From assembly GCA_937924895.1 (NCBI GenBank), contig CALEYP010000050.1:1-64000 (forward strand): a stretch of 64,000 bases of DNA. The letters run 5' to 3'. The translations under genes were made by a program, and so were the position numbers. How positions within the stretch are numbered: the first letter of the stretch is position 1; each line of letters starts with the position of its first letter. Of this stretch, positions 8,235-17,949 are shown in pieces. Source of the DNA: an uncultured Alphaproteobacteria bacterium (GTDB lineage Bacteria; Pseudomonadota; Alphaproteobacteria; Puniceispirillales; Puniceispirillaceae). The notes below the pieces were generated by a model, which was not told the DNA's origin, did not search any database, and worked only from the letters and a program-made list of their open reading frames with translations.

Positions 8235-9710
8235 ATGACGTCATCAGATAAGATTACATTCTTGCTCAATGGCACAGCTGTCACCTTGTCAGATGTGCGG
8301 CCAGACACGACCTTGCTTCATTGGTTGCGGGCTGAGCAACGCCTTACTGGCAGCAAGGAAGGATGTGCAGAGGGAGATTGCGGGGCTTGTACCGTTATTT
8401 TGCGCAATCCCCATGATGCGTATGATGAGGGGCGCGCCGTTAATGCCTGTATCCTATTAATGGGCATGGTGGCAGGCAGCGCCATTACCACGATTGAGGG
8501 CGTGTCAGGACCGAATGGAGCATTGCATCCTGTTCAACAGGCGATGATTACCCACCATGGTGCGCAATGCGGCTTTTGTACGCCTGGCTTTGTGATGTCA
8601 CTTTATGCCCATTGGCGCCAAGGACAGCCCTTTACCATGGCTGCGATTGATAGCTGTTTGGCAGGTAATTTATGCCGTTGTACAGGTTACCGTCCTATCA
8701 TTGATGCGGCTTTGTCATTGGCAGATTGGCCGGCGCCTGCCTGGGAACAGGAAAGGCGGCAAATAGAAGATGCCTTTTGTGATGAGATGGCCAAAGCGCA
8801 GATGTCACTTGCCCTTGAGGCACAGGGGCAACGCTTCTTTGCGCCTAAAAACCTAAATGATTGTGCAGCGCTGATTGCGGCGCATCCACAGGCGCAAATT
8901 GTGGCTGGTGCCACTGATCTAGGCTTATGGTTGACAAAACAACATCGCGAATTTGACACCTTCATTTCTCTGAAATCTGTGCAAGAGTTGCGCCGCGTCT
9001 CCATCGACGAAGAAGGGATCGTTATTGGGGCCGCTGTAACCCATGCCGAAGCGATGCACGCCCTTGATAGCTCATTGCCAGACCTTGGCGAAGTCTGGCG
9101 GCGATTTGGGTCTTCTCAAGTGCGGTCATCTGGTACAGTTGTGGGGAATGTGGCAAATGGCTCTCCCATTGGTGATATCTCGCCCTGTCTGCTTGCATTA
9201 GGCGCAGAAGTGATTTTAAGGCAGGGAGATGAACAACGCCGTCTCCCCCTATCTTCCTTCTTCCTAAGCTACGGCAAACAAGATCGCAAAGAGGGCGACT
9301 TCTTAGAAGCTATCTTTATTCCCCATAAGGATGACAAGGCATTATTTATCGCGCGGAAATTATCAAAACGATTTGACCAGGATATCTCTGCTGTCTTGAT
9401 GGCTGCCTGTTTGAACAAGAATGGCAGCATGATTACATCACTTGCCCTTGCGTTTGGCGGTATGGCGGAAATACCGAAGCGGGCAACAGCAACTGAGGCC
9501 TATTTGCAAGATCGTGATATCGCTGAGATCACAATAGAGCGACTCAAACAATCGCTTGCCGAGGATTTCACACCCATTTCGGATATGCGCGCCTCAGCAG
9601 ATTATCGACTTGCTGCGGCTGCCAATATGCTGTTGCAAGCCATACAACAAGATAATGACGGTCATTATGGTCTTGCACATCATCATCAAGAGGAGGGAGG
9701 CAGAATATGA
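8235..9710 (+). CDS. xdhA: Xanthine dehydrogenase small subunit (Fe-S and FAD)
   Basis: About 491 residues from ATG 8235. The N-terminus holds a plant-type 2Fe-2S domain (CAEGDCGAC, near 44), then the second cluster domain (CGFCTPGF and CLAGNLCRCTGYR). The FAD-binding domain follows (VAGATDLGLWLTK). The subunit takes electrons from the molybdenum subunit and passes them to NAD+. An in-frame TTG at 8193 would start inside puuD, while the ATG at 8235 fits the start of the ferredoxin domain (MTSSDKITFLLNG). Its end overlaps xdhB by four bases (ATGA). Confidence 0.93.
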   Translation: MTSSDKITFLLNGTAVTLSDVRPDTTLLHWLRAEQRLTGSKEGCAEGDCGACTVILRNPHDAYDEGRAVNACILLMGMVAGSAITTIEGVSGPNGALHPVQQAMITHHGAQCGFCTPGFVMSLYAHWRQGQPFTMAAIDSCLAGNLCRCTGYRPIIDAALSLADWPAPAWEQERRQIEDAFCDEMAKAQMSLALEAQGQRFFAPKNLNDCAALIAAHPQAQIVAGATDLGLWLTKQHREFDTFISLKSVQELRRVSIDEEGIVIGAAVTHAEAMHALDSSLPDLGEVWRRFGSSQVRSSGTVVGNVANGSPIGDISPCLLALGAEVILRQGDEQRRLPLSSFFLSYGKQDRKEGDFLEAIFIPHKDDKALFIARKLSKRFDQDISAVLMAACLNKNGSMITSLALAFGGMAEIPKRATATEAYLQDRDIAEITIERLKQSLAEDFTPISDMRASADYRLAAAANMLLQAIQQDNDGHYGLAHHHQEEGGRI

Positions 9711-12001
9711 GTGCGTTTCAATCTGCCTCAATGCCGCATGATAGCGCAGCTCTCTATGTGACAGGACAGGCGCAATTTATTGATGATATTGCACTACCAG
9801 CTGATGCTGTTCATGTTGCATTAGGGCTCTCTGATATCGCCCATGGCATTATTACAGATATGGATTTCTCATCTGTGTTACAGGCAGATGGGGTCATAGC
9901 TGTGCTCACTCATCACGATATTCCAGGTAAAAATGACGCTAGCCCTGTCTTTGGGGATGATCCTGTTTTTACCTCTGGACGCATTGATTATCATGGCCAG
10001 TGTATCTTTGCAGTGGTTGCAAAAAGCGCAAAACAAGCGCGCAAAGCAGCGCTTCTGGCAAATATTACAACCACCTCGCTGCCACCCATTATTACGATTG
10101 ATGAGGCATTGGCCGCGAATAGTCTTCTTCAGGCCCCGAAAAGCTGTGTGAGAGGAAATGTATCTGAGGCTTTGGCTGAGGCACCTCATCATCTTGAAGG
10201 GGTGCTGCGCCTAGGAGGACAGGAGCATTTCTACCTTGAGGGACAGGCTGCACTGGCTATGCCAGGCGAGATGGATGGTATCTCTGTCTTTGTTTCTAGC
10301 CAGCATCCCACTGAAATTCAGCATAAGGTCGCAGACGCCTTAGATGTGCCTTATGGAAAAGTGACAGTAGAAGTGCGCCGGATGGGAGGCGCCTTTGGCG
10401 GCAAAGAAAGTCAGGCCAATCTGCCAGCGATCATTGCCGCATTAGCCGCAAGAAAAACAGGTAAGCCTGCTAAATGTGTGTATGACCGTGATGAGGATAT
10501 GCGCGTTACGGGAAAACGCCATGATTGTAAATTAAGCTATGATGTTGGTTTTGACGAGACAGGGCGCGTCCTTGCGCTTGATTTGCGACAAGCCTTGCGC
10601 TGCGGCATGTCCTTTGATTTATCGGCAGCCGTTGCTGATAGGGCGGTGACCCACGCCGAAAATGCTTACTTCATTCCGCATATTAAAGTGACATCTTATA
10701 TGTGTCGAACCAATACCCCCTCTAATACTGCCTTTCGAGGGTTTGGTGGGCCGCAAGGTATGGCCGCCATTGAACGTATTATGGATGAGATTGCCTTTGC
10801 TTTGGGTAAGGACCCGCTCGAGGTGCGTCTTCACAACCTATATGCTGAGGCTGGCAGTTCAGAGGCCGGACAGTTAACCCCTTATGGACAGCCCGTTACA
10901 GATTGTATTTTGCGTGGCCTAATGGGCACATTAGCGGAAAGGTCTGGCTATCATAAAAGGCGGGCAGACATAGAGGCTTATAACAATGAAGGCCCAATTA
11001 TACGTCGCGGTATTGGTTTTACACCTGTGAAGTTTGGCATCTCTTTTAATAAGACAATGCTGAACCAAGCAGGTGCCTTGGTACATGTTTATACAGATGG
11101 GTCGGTGCACCTGAATCATGGTGGAACCGAGATGGGGCAGGGGCTCTACACCAAAGTCAGGCAAATTTGCGCGCATGAATTTGGCATTGATGCGCGGGAT
11201 GTTCATTTGTCACCTGCCAATACAGGCAAGGTGCCAAATAGCTCTGCGACGGCAGCATCATCTGGCACAGACTTAAATGGGATGGCAGCCGCGAAAGCAT
11301 CGGCAGAGATTAAATCCCGTATGACCAGCTATCTTGCGCAATTGTATCAATGTAACGATGCCACAATTCACTTTGGTGATGGCCATGTTGTAGTGGGGCA
11401 AGATCGCATCACATTTGCAGAGGCCGCACAGCTTTGCTGGCAAGGACGTATTTCGCTGTCTTCAACAGGGTTTTATGCAACGCCAGATATCTATTGGGAT
11501 GCTGATGCGATGCAGGGATGCCCCTTTTATTACTATGCTTATGGCGCAGCTGTGACAGAGGTCGCCATTGATAGTGTGACAGGTGAAACACGTATCTTAC
11601 AGGTGGATATTTTGCATGACGCAGGACATAGCATTAATCCCGCGCTTGATATCGGCCAGATTGAAGGTGGCTTTGTCCAAGGGGCAGGTTGGCTAACAAG
11701 TGAAGAGCTTGTTTATGGCGCAGATGGCGCATTACAAACGCATGCCCCGTCAACCTATAAGATTCCCGCCTGTTCAGATAGGCCCGTTGCAATGAAAGTG
11801 GCACTTTATGATAGTGGGGGTAATAAGTCGGAAACCATCCACCGATCAAAAGCTGTGGGTGAGCCGCCTTTCATGCTTGCTTTCAGTGTATTATCAGCCC
11901 TGTGCCATGCTCTATCATCGCAGGGCAACAACTTCCCTGCATTACACGCACCGGCAACGCCTGAGGCTGTTTTGCGTTGTCTCAGAGACGAGCAGCACTA
12001 A
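9707..12001 (+). CDS. xdhB: Xanthine dehydrogenase molybdopterin-binding large subunit
   Basis: The 764-residue subunit contains the molybdenum-cofactor motifs GGAFGGKE (near 228), FRGFGGPQGM (near 344) and GTEMGQGLY (near 474). The conserved KAVGEPPFMLA stretch near the C-terminus supplies the catalytic glutamate. It oxidises hypoxanthine and xanthine to urate. It is coupled to xdhA by a four-base overlap and followed directly by xdhC. Length matches two-subunit bacterial enzymes. Confidence 0.95.
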   Translation: MSAFQSASMPHDSAALYVTGQAQFIDDIALPADAVHVALGLSDIAHGIITDMDFSSVLQADGVIAVLTHHDIPGKNDASPVFGDDPVFTSGRIDYHGQCIFAVVAKSAKQARKAALLANITTTSLPPIITIDEALAANSLLQAPKSCVRGNVSEALAEAPHHLEGVLRLGGQEHFYLEGQAALAMPGEMDGISVFVSSQHPTEIQHKVADALDVPYGKVTVEVRRMGGAFGGKESQANLPAIIAALAARKTGKPAKCVYDRDEDMRVTGKRHDCKLSYDVGFDETGRVLALDLRQALRCGMSFDLSAAVADRAVTHAENAYFIPHIKVTSYMCRTNTPSNTAFRGFGGPQGMAAIERIMDEIAFALGKDPLEVRLHNLYAEAGSSEAGQLTPYGQPVTDCILRGLMGTLAERSGYHKRRADIEAYNNEGPIIRRGIGFTPVKFGISFNKTMLNQAGALVHVYTDGSVHLNHGGTEMGQGLYTKVRQICAHEFGIDARDVHLSPANTGKVPNSSATAASSGTDLNGMAAAKASAEIKSRMTSYLAQLYQCNDATIHFGDGHVVVGQDRITFAEAAQLCWQGRISLSSTGFYATPDIYWDADAMQGCPFYYYAYGAAVTEVAIDSVTGETRILQVDILHDAGHSINPALDIGQIEGGFVQGAGWLTSEELVYGADGALQTHAPSTYKIPACSDRPVAMKVALYDSGGNKSETIHRSKAVGEPPFMLAFSVLSALCHALSSQGNNFPALHAPATPEAVLRCLRDEQH

Positions 12002-12931
12002 ATGACGAATTGGTTATTGCTGGTTCAAAAGGCATTGTCTCATCACGCTGTCGCCTGTCATGTCATCATCGCAGAGGTGAAGGGATCGTCTCCACGCGAG
12101 GTCGGAGCTGACATGGTTGTCACGGCGGACGGCTTTGATGGCACGATTGGCGGTGGACAATTAGAATTTGAGGCGCTTCATATCGCGCAACAGCTTATTG
12201 CCTCAACTACACATTTTACAAGGCAATGGCGTCACTTTGCGCTTGGCCCCTCACTTGGTCAATGTTGCGGTGGGGCCGTGACTTTATGTTTTGTCCTTTA
12301 TGTGCCTAACAATGCAGAGGCTTTATCTCAGCTTATGGCTGCTCCGGCTATTTATCACGAAAGACAAACGCAAGACTTTCCCCTTAGATATGACGGACCA
12401 CTTGAAGTATCGGCAAAGGAAGGGCTTATTCTATCGCAGCAGAAGAAGGCGATTCATCTTTATATTTATGGGGCTGGTCATGTGGGGCGCGCCTTAGTGT
12501 CGGCGACCGCAAATTTGGGCCTTGTCCGCTATTGGATAGATGATGATGACGGCCGTTTTCCGTCTGTAATGCCGCCTGATATCGAGAAAATTGTGGCCAA
12601 AAATATGGCGTCTATTGCGCGCTATGCGGCTCCGGAATCCTTTCATATCATCTTGAGTTATTCCCATAAGATAGATGAAGCGATCGCGTTCGAGATTTTG
12701 CGTCGTGATGCCTTTCTGCAAATTGGTATGATTGGCTCCGATACGAAGGCGCGACGTATGGCTTCCCAGCTCGCGAAGGCCCAGATCGCAAGCGATCAGC
12801 TATCACGTCTCCATTGTCCTGTTGGCATTGGCGGCATTAGGCAAAAAGCACCCGCCTTTGTCGCACTATCTATCGCGGCACAAATAGCCCAATGGCAATC
12901 AGATTTAAGCGATATGACCGGCGCGTCTTAA
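12002..12931 (+). CDS. xdhC: Xanthine dehydrogenase accessory protein XdhC
   Basis: The 309-residue protein has the XdhC/CoxI N-terminal motif (EVKGSSPREVGADMVV) with GGGQLEFEA, and a C-terminal Rossmann-like half (IYGAGHVGRALV, near 157). XdhC binds and sulfurates the molybdenum cofactor and inserts it into XdhB. Its ATG directly follows the xdhB stop (TAAATG). The last 27 bases overlap, tail to tail, the 8-oxoguanine deaminase gene on the other strand. Confidence 0.92.
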   Translation: MTNWLLLVQKALSHHAVACHVIIAEVKGSSPREVGADMVVTADGFDGTIGGGQLEFEALHIAQQLIASTTHFTRQWRHFALGPSLGQCCGGAVTLCFVLYVPNNAEALSQLMAAPAIYHERQTQDFPLRYDGPLEVSAKEGLILSQQKKAIHLYIYGAGHVGRALVSATANLGLVRYWIDDDDGRFPSVMPPDIEKIVAKNMASIARYAAPESFHIILSYSHKIDEAIAFEILRRDAFLQIGMIGSDTKARRMASQLAKAQIASDQLSRLHCPVGIGGIRQKAPAFVALSIAAQIAQWQSDLSDMTGAS

Positions 12932-14305
12932 TAAAGCTGAGGCAGCTTTGTCATGACGTTCTAATAGTGGGGCCAACGGCATTGTGGCAAGATGGCCGTC
13001 ACGTACCACAAATTTACCATTGATCATGACATCTCGTGGTTTGACAGGACCACAAAAGACAAGGGCAGCCAGTGGGTCTGTCTGTGTGCCAGCAAAATCG
13101 ATCACATCCTTATCAAAAATGGCAAAATCAGCGGCAAAGCCAGGGGCAATTTGCCCGATATCTTTACGCCCTAGAACCTCAGCGCCGCCTCTTGTTGCAA
13201 TGAATAAGGCTTCTCTTGCGCTCATAGCGCCTGGGTCGCCTTGCACTCGTTGTAGAAGCATGGCTTGGCGCGCTTCATTTATCATATGGGCGCTATCTGA
13301 AGAGGACGAGCCATCAACACCCAATCCGACCGGTACGCCCGCATCTCGCATCTGGCGCACAGGGGCGATACCACTTGCTAGGCGCATATTGGAACAAGGG
13401 CAATGGGCAATACCTGTCTTTGTGCGGGCAAAGAGATCAATTTCCTCATCATTTAACTGAACGCAATGGGCATGCCAAACATGGTCGCCGACCCAGCCTA
13501 GTTCTTCGGCATAATCACCAGGACGCAGGTTAAAATTGGCAAGGGAATAATCAATATCTTCTACATTCTCAGCCAGATGTGTGTGCAGGCGCACGCCCTT
13601 ATCTTTGGCAAGAAGCGCAGAATCACGCATCAATTCACGGCTCACAGAAAAGGGTGAGCACGGTGCCAACGAGATATGCAACATAGCATGTGAGGAGGCG
13701 TCATGATAACTATCCACCAATCTGATGCTATCTTTAATGATGTCATCCTCTCGCTCTGTCAGGCTGTCAGGTGGCAAGCCGCCATTGCTCTGGCCAATAC
13801 TCATCGACCCTCTGGTAGCTGTGAAACGCATACCGACATCATAGGCCGCTGAAATAGCCTGCTCTAATTCTGTGCCATTCGGAAAAATATATTGATGATC
13901 TGACGAGGTTGTACAACCGCTTCGAGCTAATTCAGCAAGACCTAATGCTGTTGAAATATAGAAATCATCTGGTTCAAGATTTTGCCAAATAGGATACAGG
14001 GTTTGAAGCCAGCCAAAGAGGGTTTCATTTTGGGCTTCTGGAATGAGGCGGGTGAGGTTTTGGAATAAATGATGGTGTGTATTTACCAAACCCGGAATAA
14101 CGATATGGTGATCAAATGAAATCACATCATCACAGCCTTTAATTTGTTCAGCCAACTCCTCATGTGTACCAACAGCTTGGATCACGCCATTTTCGATAAT
14201 GATGGCACCATCTGTGATTTCACGTCCAAAATCAGTTGTCGCGCAATCATTCGCGCCATCCATCGTGGCAAGAATAGAAATATGGTCAAAGGCTGTTTTT
14301 GCCAT
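12905..14305 (-). CDS. 8-oxoguanine deaminase
   Basis: This 466-residue amidohydrolase has metal-binding NTHHHLFQ (near 75), HTHLAE, AHCVQLND and GLGVDGSSSSDSA. It also has the TLYPIWQNLEPDDFY and TRGSMSIGQSNGGLPPDS stretches that I associate with 8-oxoguanine deaminases such as P. aeruginosa PA0142. That enzyme deaminates 8-oxoguanine directly to urate, which is the substrate of PuuD here, so location and family agree. A related hydroxyatrazine-type amidohydrolase is the main alternative. It is convergent with xdhC. Confidence 0.87.
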   Translation of the reverse strand: MAKTAFDHISILATMDGANDCATTDFGREITDGAIIIENGVIQAVGTHEELAEQIKGCDDVISFDHHIVIPGLVNTHHHLFQNLTRLIPEAQNETLFGWLQTLYPIWQNLEPDDFYISTALGLAELARSGCTTSSDHQYIFPNGTELEQAISAAYDVGMRFTATRGSMSIGQSNGGLPPDSLTEREDDIIKDSIRLVDSYHDASSHAMLHISLAPCSPFSVSRELMRDSALLAKDKGVRLHTHLAENVEDIDYSLANFNLRPGDYAEELGWVGDHVWHAHCVQLNDEEIDLFARTKTGIAHCPCSNMRLASGIAPVRQMRDAGVPVGLGVDGSSSSDSAHMINEARQAMLLQRVQGDPGAMSAREALFIATRGGAEVLGRKDIGQIAPGFAADFAIFDKDVIDFAGTQTDPLAALVFCGPVKPRDVMINGKFVVRDGHLATMPLAPLLERHDKAASALLRRAGHIA

Positions 14306-14355
14306 AGGGTGTCTCTTTCATATTTATGGCGCGTGGGCCTAACCGTCTGACTATG

Positions 14356-15585
14356 CTAGATAACCGCTTTTTCAACAATAGGCTTGTTCTTGGCTATACG
14401 TTCATAATGGAATGGCGACAAATCGAGGGTGCGATATTCACCATGTGTCACAATCTCAGAAATGCCACGTCCCATCGCGGGTGATTGCTGTAGGCCATGG
14501 CCCGAAAAACCATTGAGGAAGTTGAAGTTCCCAATTTCATGATGCGGGCCAAGTACGGCATTTTGGTCAAGCACATTAAACGCATAATGACCGGCCCATT
14601 CACTATGGACCTTAACGGCCTCAAATTGTGGTACTCTTGTTGCGAGGGTCGGCCAGATATGATCCATCCATAAATTATGGTCCATGTCAAAATCATCATA
14701 CTCAGCGGCTGGGTCAATTGCTGCATAGCCGCCAGCCATATAGCTATCCTTGCCATCTTGCCTGAAATGAACCCCTGCCGGGTCAATCGTTAAGGGACAA
14801 TCTCGATCCAAAGGTGTTTCTGCTGTAAAGCAATAAGTATAACGTTTGCGCGGCTCCACCGGTAAGTGAATATCAGCCATAGCAGCCACCTTCGCCGCTC
14901 TCGGGCCAGCTGCATTGATGATTTGCCCGCAAGAAATGACGTCACCAGATTGCAAGGTCACTGACTCAATTTGCGTTTTATCCTTTGATAAAGTAAGCGC
15001 TACAACCTCATTCTGAATATATTCAACGCCCCGTTCACGTGCAGACCGGCGCCACCAATCAAATAAGGTGATCCCATCAAAATAGCCTTCATCAATCTTA
15101 TTGTGTGAGCCTAAGATAATGTCATCAAGGTGATAGAAAGGATAAGCTTCACGGATCTCGTCCACTGACATAATTTTTGTGCCAGCGCCGCACGCTTCTT
15201 GCACAGCTTGGCTCTCGCGCAGATTGTCCGCGAAGGCATCATTATCGGCCAAATACATATAACCAAAATTATGGATTGAGAGCTCAGGTACTCGATTGTC
15301 ATTACCCATATAGCCTCGCAAATTTTTTACAAAATCAGCGGCAAATTGGGAGATTTTGATATTTAAGTCGGTGCTAAATTGCTGACGCATACAGCTATTT
15401 GTGTGCGCTGTAGAACAAAACTCATAACGAGGATCGCGTTCTACCACCAGAATGCGGCCCGTAAAATCATCATTATCGCTTAAAAACCAAGCGGCAGACG
15501 ACCCCATGATAGCGCCGCCAATAATCACAACATCATAGCTGTTATGTTGTGGGTCACTTGGGAAAATATTAGGTATGCTATTCAT
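14356..15585 (-). CDS. FAD-dependent oxidoreductase (DAO/glycine oxidase family)
   Basis: The 409-residue protein has an N-terminal dinucleotide-binding motif (VVIIGGAIMGSSAAWFL, near 20), a VVERDP acidic end of the second strand and a C-terminal FAD motif (NFLNGFSGHGLQQSPAMGRG). This is the DAO family, which oxidises amino or N-methyl groups of small amines. The exact substrate cannot be read from sequence. It lies 50 bases upstream of the 8-oxoguanine deaminase on the same strand and may share its transcript. No quinone-dependent membrane segment is visible. Confidence 0.85.
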   Translation of the reverse strand: MNSIPNIFPSDPQHNSYDVVIIGGAIMGSSAAWFLSDNDDFTGRILVVERDPRYEFCSTAHTNSCMRQQFSTDLNIKISQFAADFVKNLRGYMGNDNRVPELSIHNFGYMYLADNDAFADNLRESQAVQEACGAGTKIMSVDEIREAYPFYHLDDIILGSHNKIDEGYFDGITLFDWWRRSARERGVEYIQNEVVALTLSKDKTQIESVTLQSGDVISCGQIINAAGPRAAKVAAMADIHLPVEPRKRYTYCFTAETPLDRDCPLTIDPAGVHFRQDGKDSYMAGGYAAIDPAAEYDDFDMDHNLWMDHIWPTLATRVPQFEAVKVHSEWAGHYAFNVLDQNAVLGPHHEIGNFNFLNGFSGHGLQQSPAMGRGISEIVTHGEYRTLDLSPFHYERIAKNKPIVEKAVI

Positions 15586-15598
15586 AAGATTGCCCCAG

Positions 15599-17347
15599 TT
15601 AAAATGGCAAATTCACAGAGATATTTGTTTTTGACTCCCCTTCCTTGAGGGGTTCAGGTTCATTTTTTAGCTGTGTGGCTTGTTCTAGGTTCACCGTCAT
15701 ACCGCTATTCAACACAAATTGTGCGCCGATGGCTGCTGACATTGCTTCTTGCTGGCGTTTTTCACCGGCGGTTAGTGTACCACCTTGCTTAGCAGAGCCA
15801 GCATCAAAGCGACCAAATAAGGTGAAAACGGAATCTGGCAAGAACGAGATATTTGTCAAAGCGCGTTGCCAGCTAAATTGCAGGCTACCGAGGAAACAAT
15901 GTTCGCCGGCCAATGTGCCTGCATCTAAGCCAATACCAAAGCCGCGACCGCCAAAGGTACATTCAGCATTTGAAAAAACGGGTCTGTCAGAAAGGCTGGC
16001 TTGTGCGAACAAGCGCAACGTTGCATCAAGCTGTCCTTTTTCTAAGGGTAGTAGTGGCTGGCGATAGCGTTCTGATAGACGCAGGATGGAATGATTTAAA
16101 TCAGCACCTTGGCGGCTATTGGCCCGTGCTTGGAAAAAGGTAAGGCCTCGTTCTAATTCTACACGGAATAAGTGAGACGCCCCTGATGGCAAATCCATCT
16201 CATAATCTGCATAAATATTGACGTTTCGTGTCTTATCCTGAGAGGAGGGCGTGGTGCCGTTATACGAGGCCGAGTCTGCCACATTGACAGAGCCCCCAAC
16301 GGTCAAGGACTGACGGCGCTGCAAAATTATGGGATAGCGCACCCCAATTTGTTTTGAGTAAGCATGCGAGGTGAAATCTAAATCGGCTAAGGTGCCTTTT
16401 TCTGGTTTGGTGTGAGATTCACTTGTACGGATGAAGAGTTGCAAGTCACTATCATCGATATAGGTGCTATAATCAAAGCTCACGGAACGATAGGTTTTGG
16501 GGTCAGGCGCTTGGCGAACTGAAACTCTGGCTTCATCGCGTCCTGTCCATTGACCTAACAAAGCGACATCAGCCAAAAACACATCACGTCCCAAGCTTTC
16601 AGACAAATAATTCTGATAGCCAAGGCTAGCTTGTTGGGTGCGTTGGTCAACTTCCAGAATGAGTGCTGCGGTTCCTGTTGTGTCTCCTGGCGCGATTACA
16701 CCTCGCGCTGAGATTCCAGGATACTCATTCACACTGAGCAAAAACCGCTCTAAATCATCGGTTTTGGTAACACCCTTTGAGGCTAATGAGGCAAAAGCAT
16801 CGAGAATATGACCTCTTGCCAAATCAGATAATCGTGTCTCACGAAGTCTTAAATCAGTAATGGTGCCTTCGATAATTTCAAGCCTGACATCCCCTGTGGA
16901 AATTTCCTGTGCCGGAACCACCGCGAAAGAGAGTGCATAGCCTTGTTCGCGGTAATAACGCGTGATGGCATCAGCATAGAGATAGATGTCAGCCACGCTA
17001 ATCCGCGTGCCGGTCTCCGGCATGTTAAGCGAGGTAAGTGTCTCTGCGTCAAATAAAGTGCCACCTGTTAAGCGCAGATTGCGCAAAGTGAAAAAGATAT
17101 CTTCAGAGCCAGCTGGCGCCGTGCTCCCTTGTTCTAACTGAATAGGGGCTGGGGCGGGGCGCACGACTTCTGGGTCGTTTAGTGATCGCTCTATAATGGC
17201 AGGGTTTGAGAGACCTGATAATTGCGCAGAAACAGGGACAGCCATAAGGGTTGTTGCCAGGGCACAAGACATGCCAAGGTTGGCACAGATGCGCTGCGCC
17301 AGCTTGGGTTGTGTCTTCGTCATTCTATGGAAGAAATTCCTGCCCAC
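15599..17347 (-). CDS. TpsB two-partner-secretion outer-membrane transporter (ShlB/FhaC family)
   Basis: The 582-residue protein has a signal peptide ending near VPVSA, a periplasmic POTRA-type region (about 65-150) and a beta-barrel (about 190-582). The barrel carries the loop motif GGRGFG (about 475) and a terminal phenylalanine (NISVNLPF), as expected of Omp85-class barrels. It should secrete the giant TpsA protein encoded upstream in the same operon. I keep the GTG start at 17347 because AAGGG lies four bases upstream. ATG 17323 is an alternative. It follows the IalB-like gene by 40 bases. Confidence 0.92.
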   Translation of the reverse strand: MGRNFFHRMTKTQPKLAQRICANLGMSCALATTLMAVPVSAQLSGLSNPAIIERSLNDPEVVRPAPAPIQLEQGSTAPAGSEDIFFTLRNLRLTGGTLFDAETLTSLNMPETGTRISVADIYLYADAITRYYREQGYALSFAVVPAQEISTGDVRLEIIEGTITDLRLRETRLSDLARGHILDAFASLASKGVTKTDDLERFLLSVNEYPGISARGVIAPGDTTGTAALILEVDQRTQQASLGYQNYLSESLGRDVFLADVALLGQWTGRDEARVSVRQAPDPKTYRSVSFDYSTYIDDSDLQLFIRTSESHTKPEKGTLADLDFTSHAYSKQIGVRYPIILQRRQSLTVGGSVNVADSASYNGTTPSSQDKTRNVNIYADYEMDLPSGASHLFRVELERGLTFFQARANSRQGADLNHSILRLSERYRQPLLPLEKGQLDATLRLFAQASLSDRPVFSNAECTFGGRGFGIGLDAGTLAGEHCFLGSLQFSWQRALTNISFLPDSVFTLFGRFDAGSAKQGGTLTAGEKRQQEAMSAAIGAQFVLNSGMTVNLEQATQLKNEPEPLKEGESKTNISVNLPF

Positions 17348-17387
17348 TATACCCTTATCTCCTTATGGTTTCGCTCCACTTACTTGC

Positions 17388-17930
17388 CTATGAATTGGCA
17401 GCAAACCACGCAGTGTTTTTGAGCTTAACCTCTTGAAAGGCTTTCGTGAAGCCTGATAGTGACAAGCCCACAATCCGTGGCTGGCCGCTGCTTGATAGGA
17501 CGGCAATCGCTGCTTGTGCGCCTTTCTTGAGAGGCGAGAGGTCATCCTCGGTGACGATAGCTTCGATGAAGCAGCCATCTGCCTCACATCTGGTGAAACG
17601 CAATTTATCCAAGGCACGTGTTTCTTGGTCAATTTCAAATAAGACCCCACCAGATACGAGCAATCCCGTTGGGACCCAAATCTGTACGCCAATTTCGTCT
17701 GTTGCCCCAAAATGCGCGATGGATGTGAGCATTATGCGTTCTTCAGTTTCGCTATTAAAGGCTGTTTGAACCGCATCACAAGGTGGCAGATTTTCTCGTT
17801 CCACACAGCGCACAATCCAATCTTTATATGTCGTAGTATTCACAGCGTCTTGCGCCAGAGATAGTTGTGACGTTGATGTGAATAGCAAGGCAGCTATGCC
17901 TGCCATAAGAAATCGAGTGATAATAGCCAT
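17388..17930 (-). CDS. IalB-family (invasion-associated locus B) periplasmic protein
   Basis: The 180-residue protein has a signal peptide (cleavage near SLAQ, residue 27), the IalB opening YKDWIVRCV with a second Cys nine residues on (C42, C51), a WVPTGLLVSGGV core and a second Cys pair (RCEADGC). IalB proteins are small exported beta-rich proteins of alphaproteobacteria with unclear biochemistry. In Bartonella, IalB was linked to red-cell invasion. Here it lies between the adhesin and its transporter, 19 and 40 bases from each, so it probably acts with them. Confidence 0.88.
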   Translation of the reverse strand: MAIITRFLMAGIAALLFTSTSQLSLAQDAVNTTTYKDWIVRCVERENLPPCDAVQTAFNSETEERIMLTSIAHFGATDEIGVQIWVPTGLLVSGGVLFEIDQETRALDKLRFTRCEADGCFIEAIVTEDDLSPLKKGAQAAIAVLSSSGQPRIVGLSLSGFTKAFQEVKLKNTAWFAANS

Positions 17931-17949
17931 TCTCTTTTAAGAAATCCTT

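Noticed and set aside
13000..13460. 158-residue plus-strand frame opposite the 8-oxoguanine deaminase gene
   Set aside because: It has no ribosome site and no family pattern, and the opposite strand clearly encodes the deaminase.
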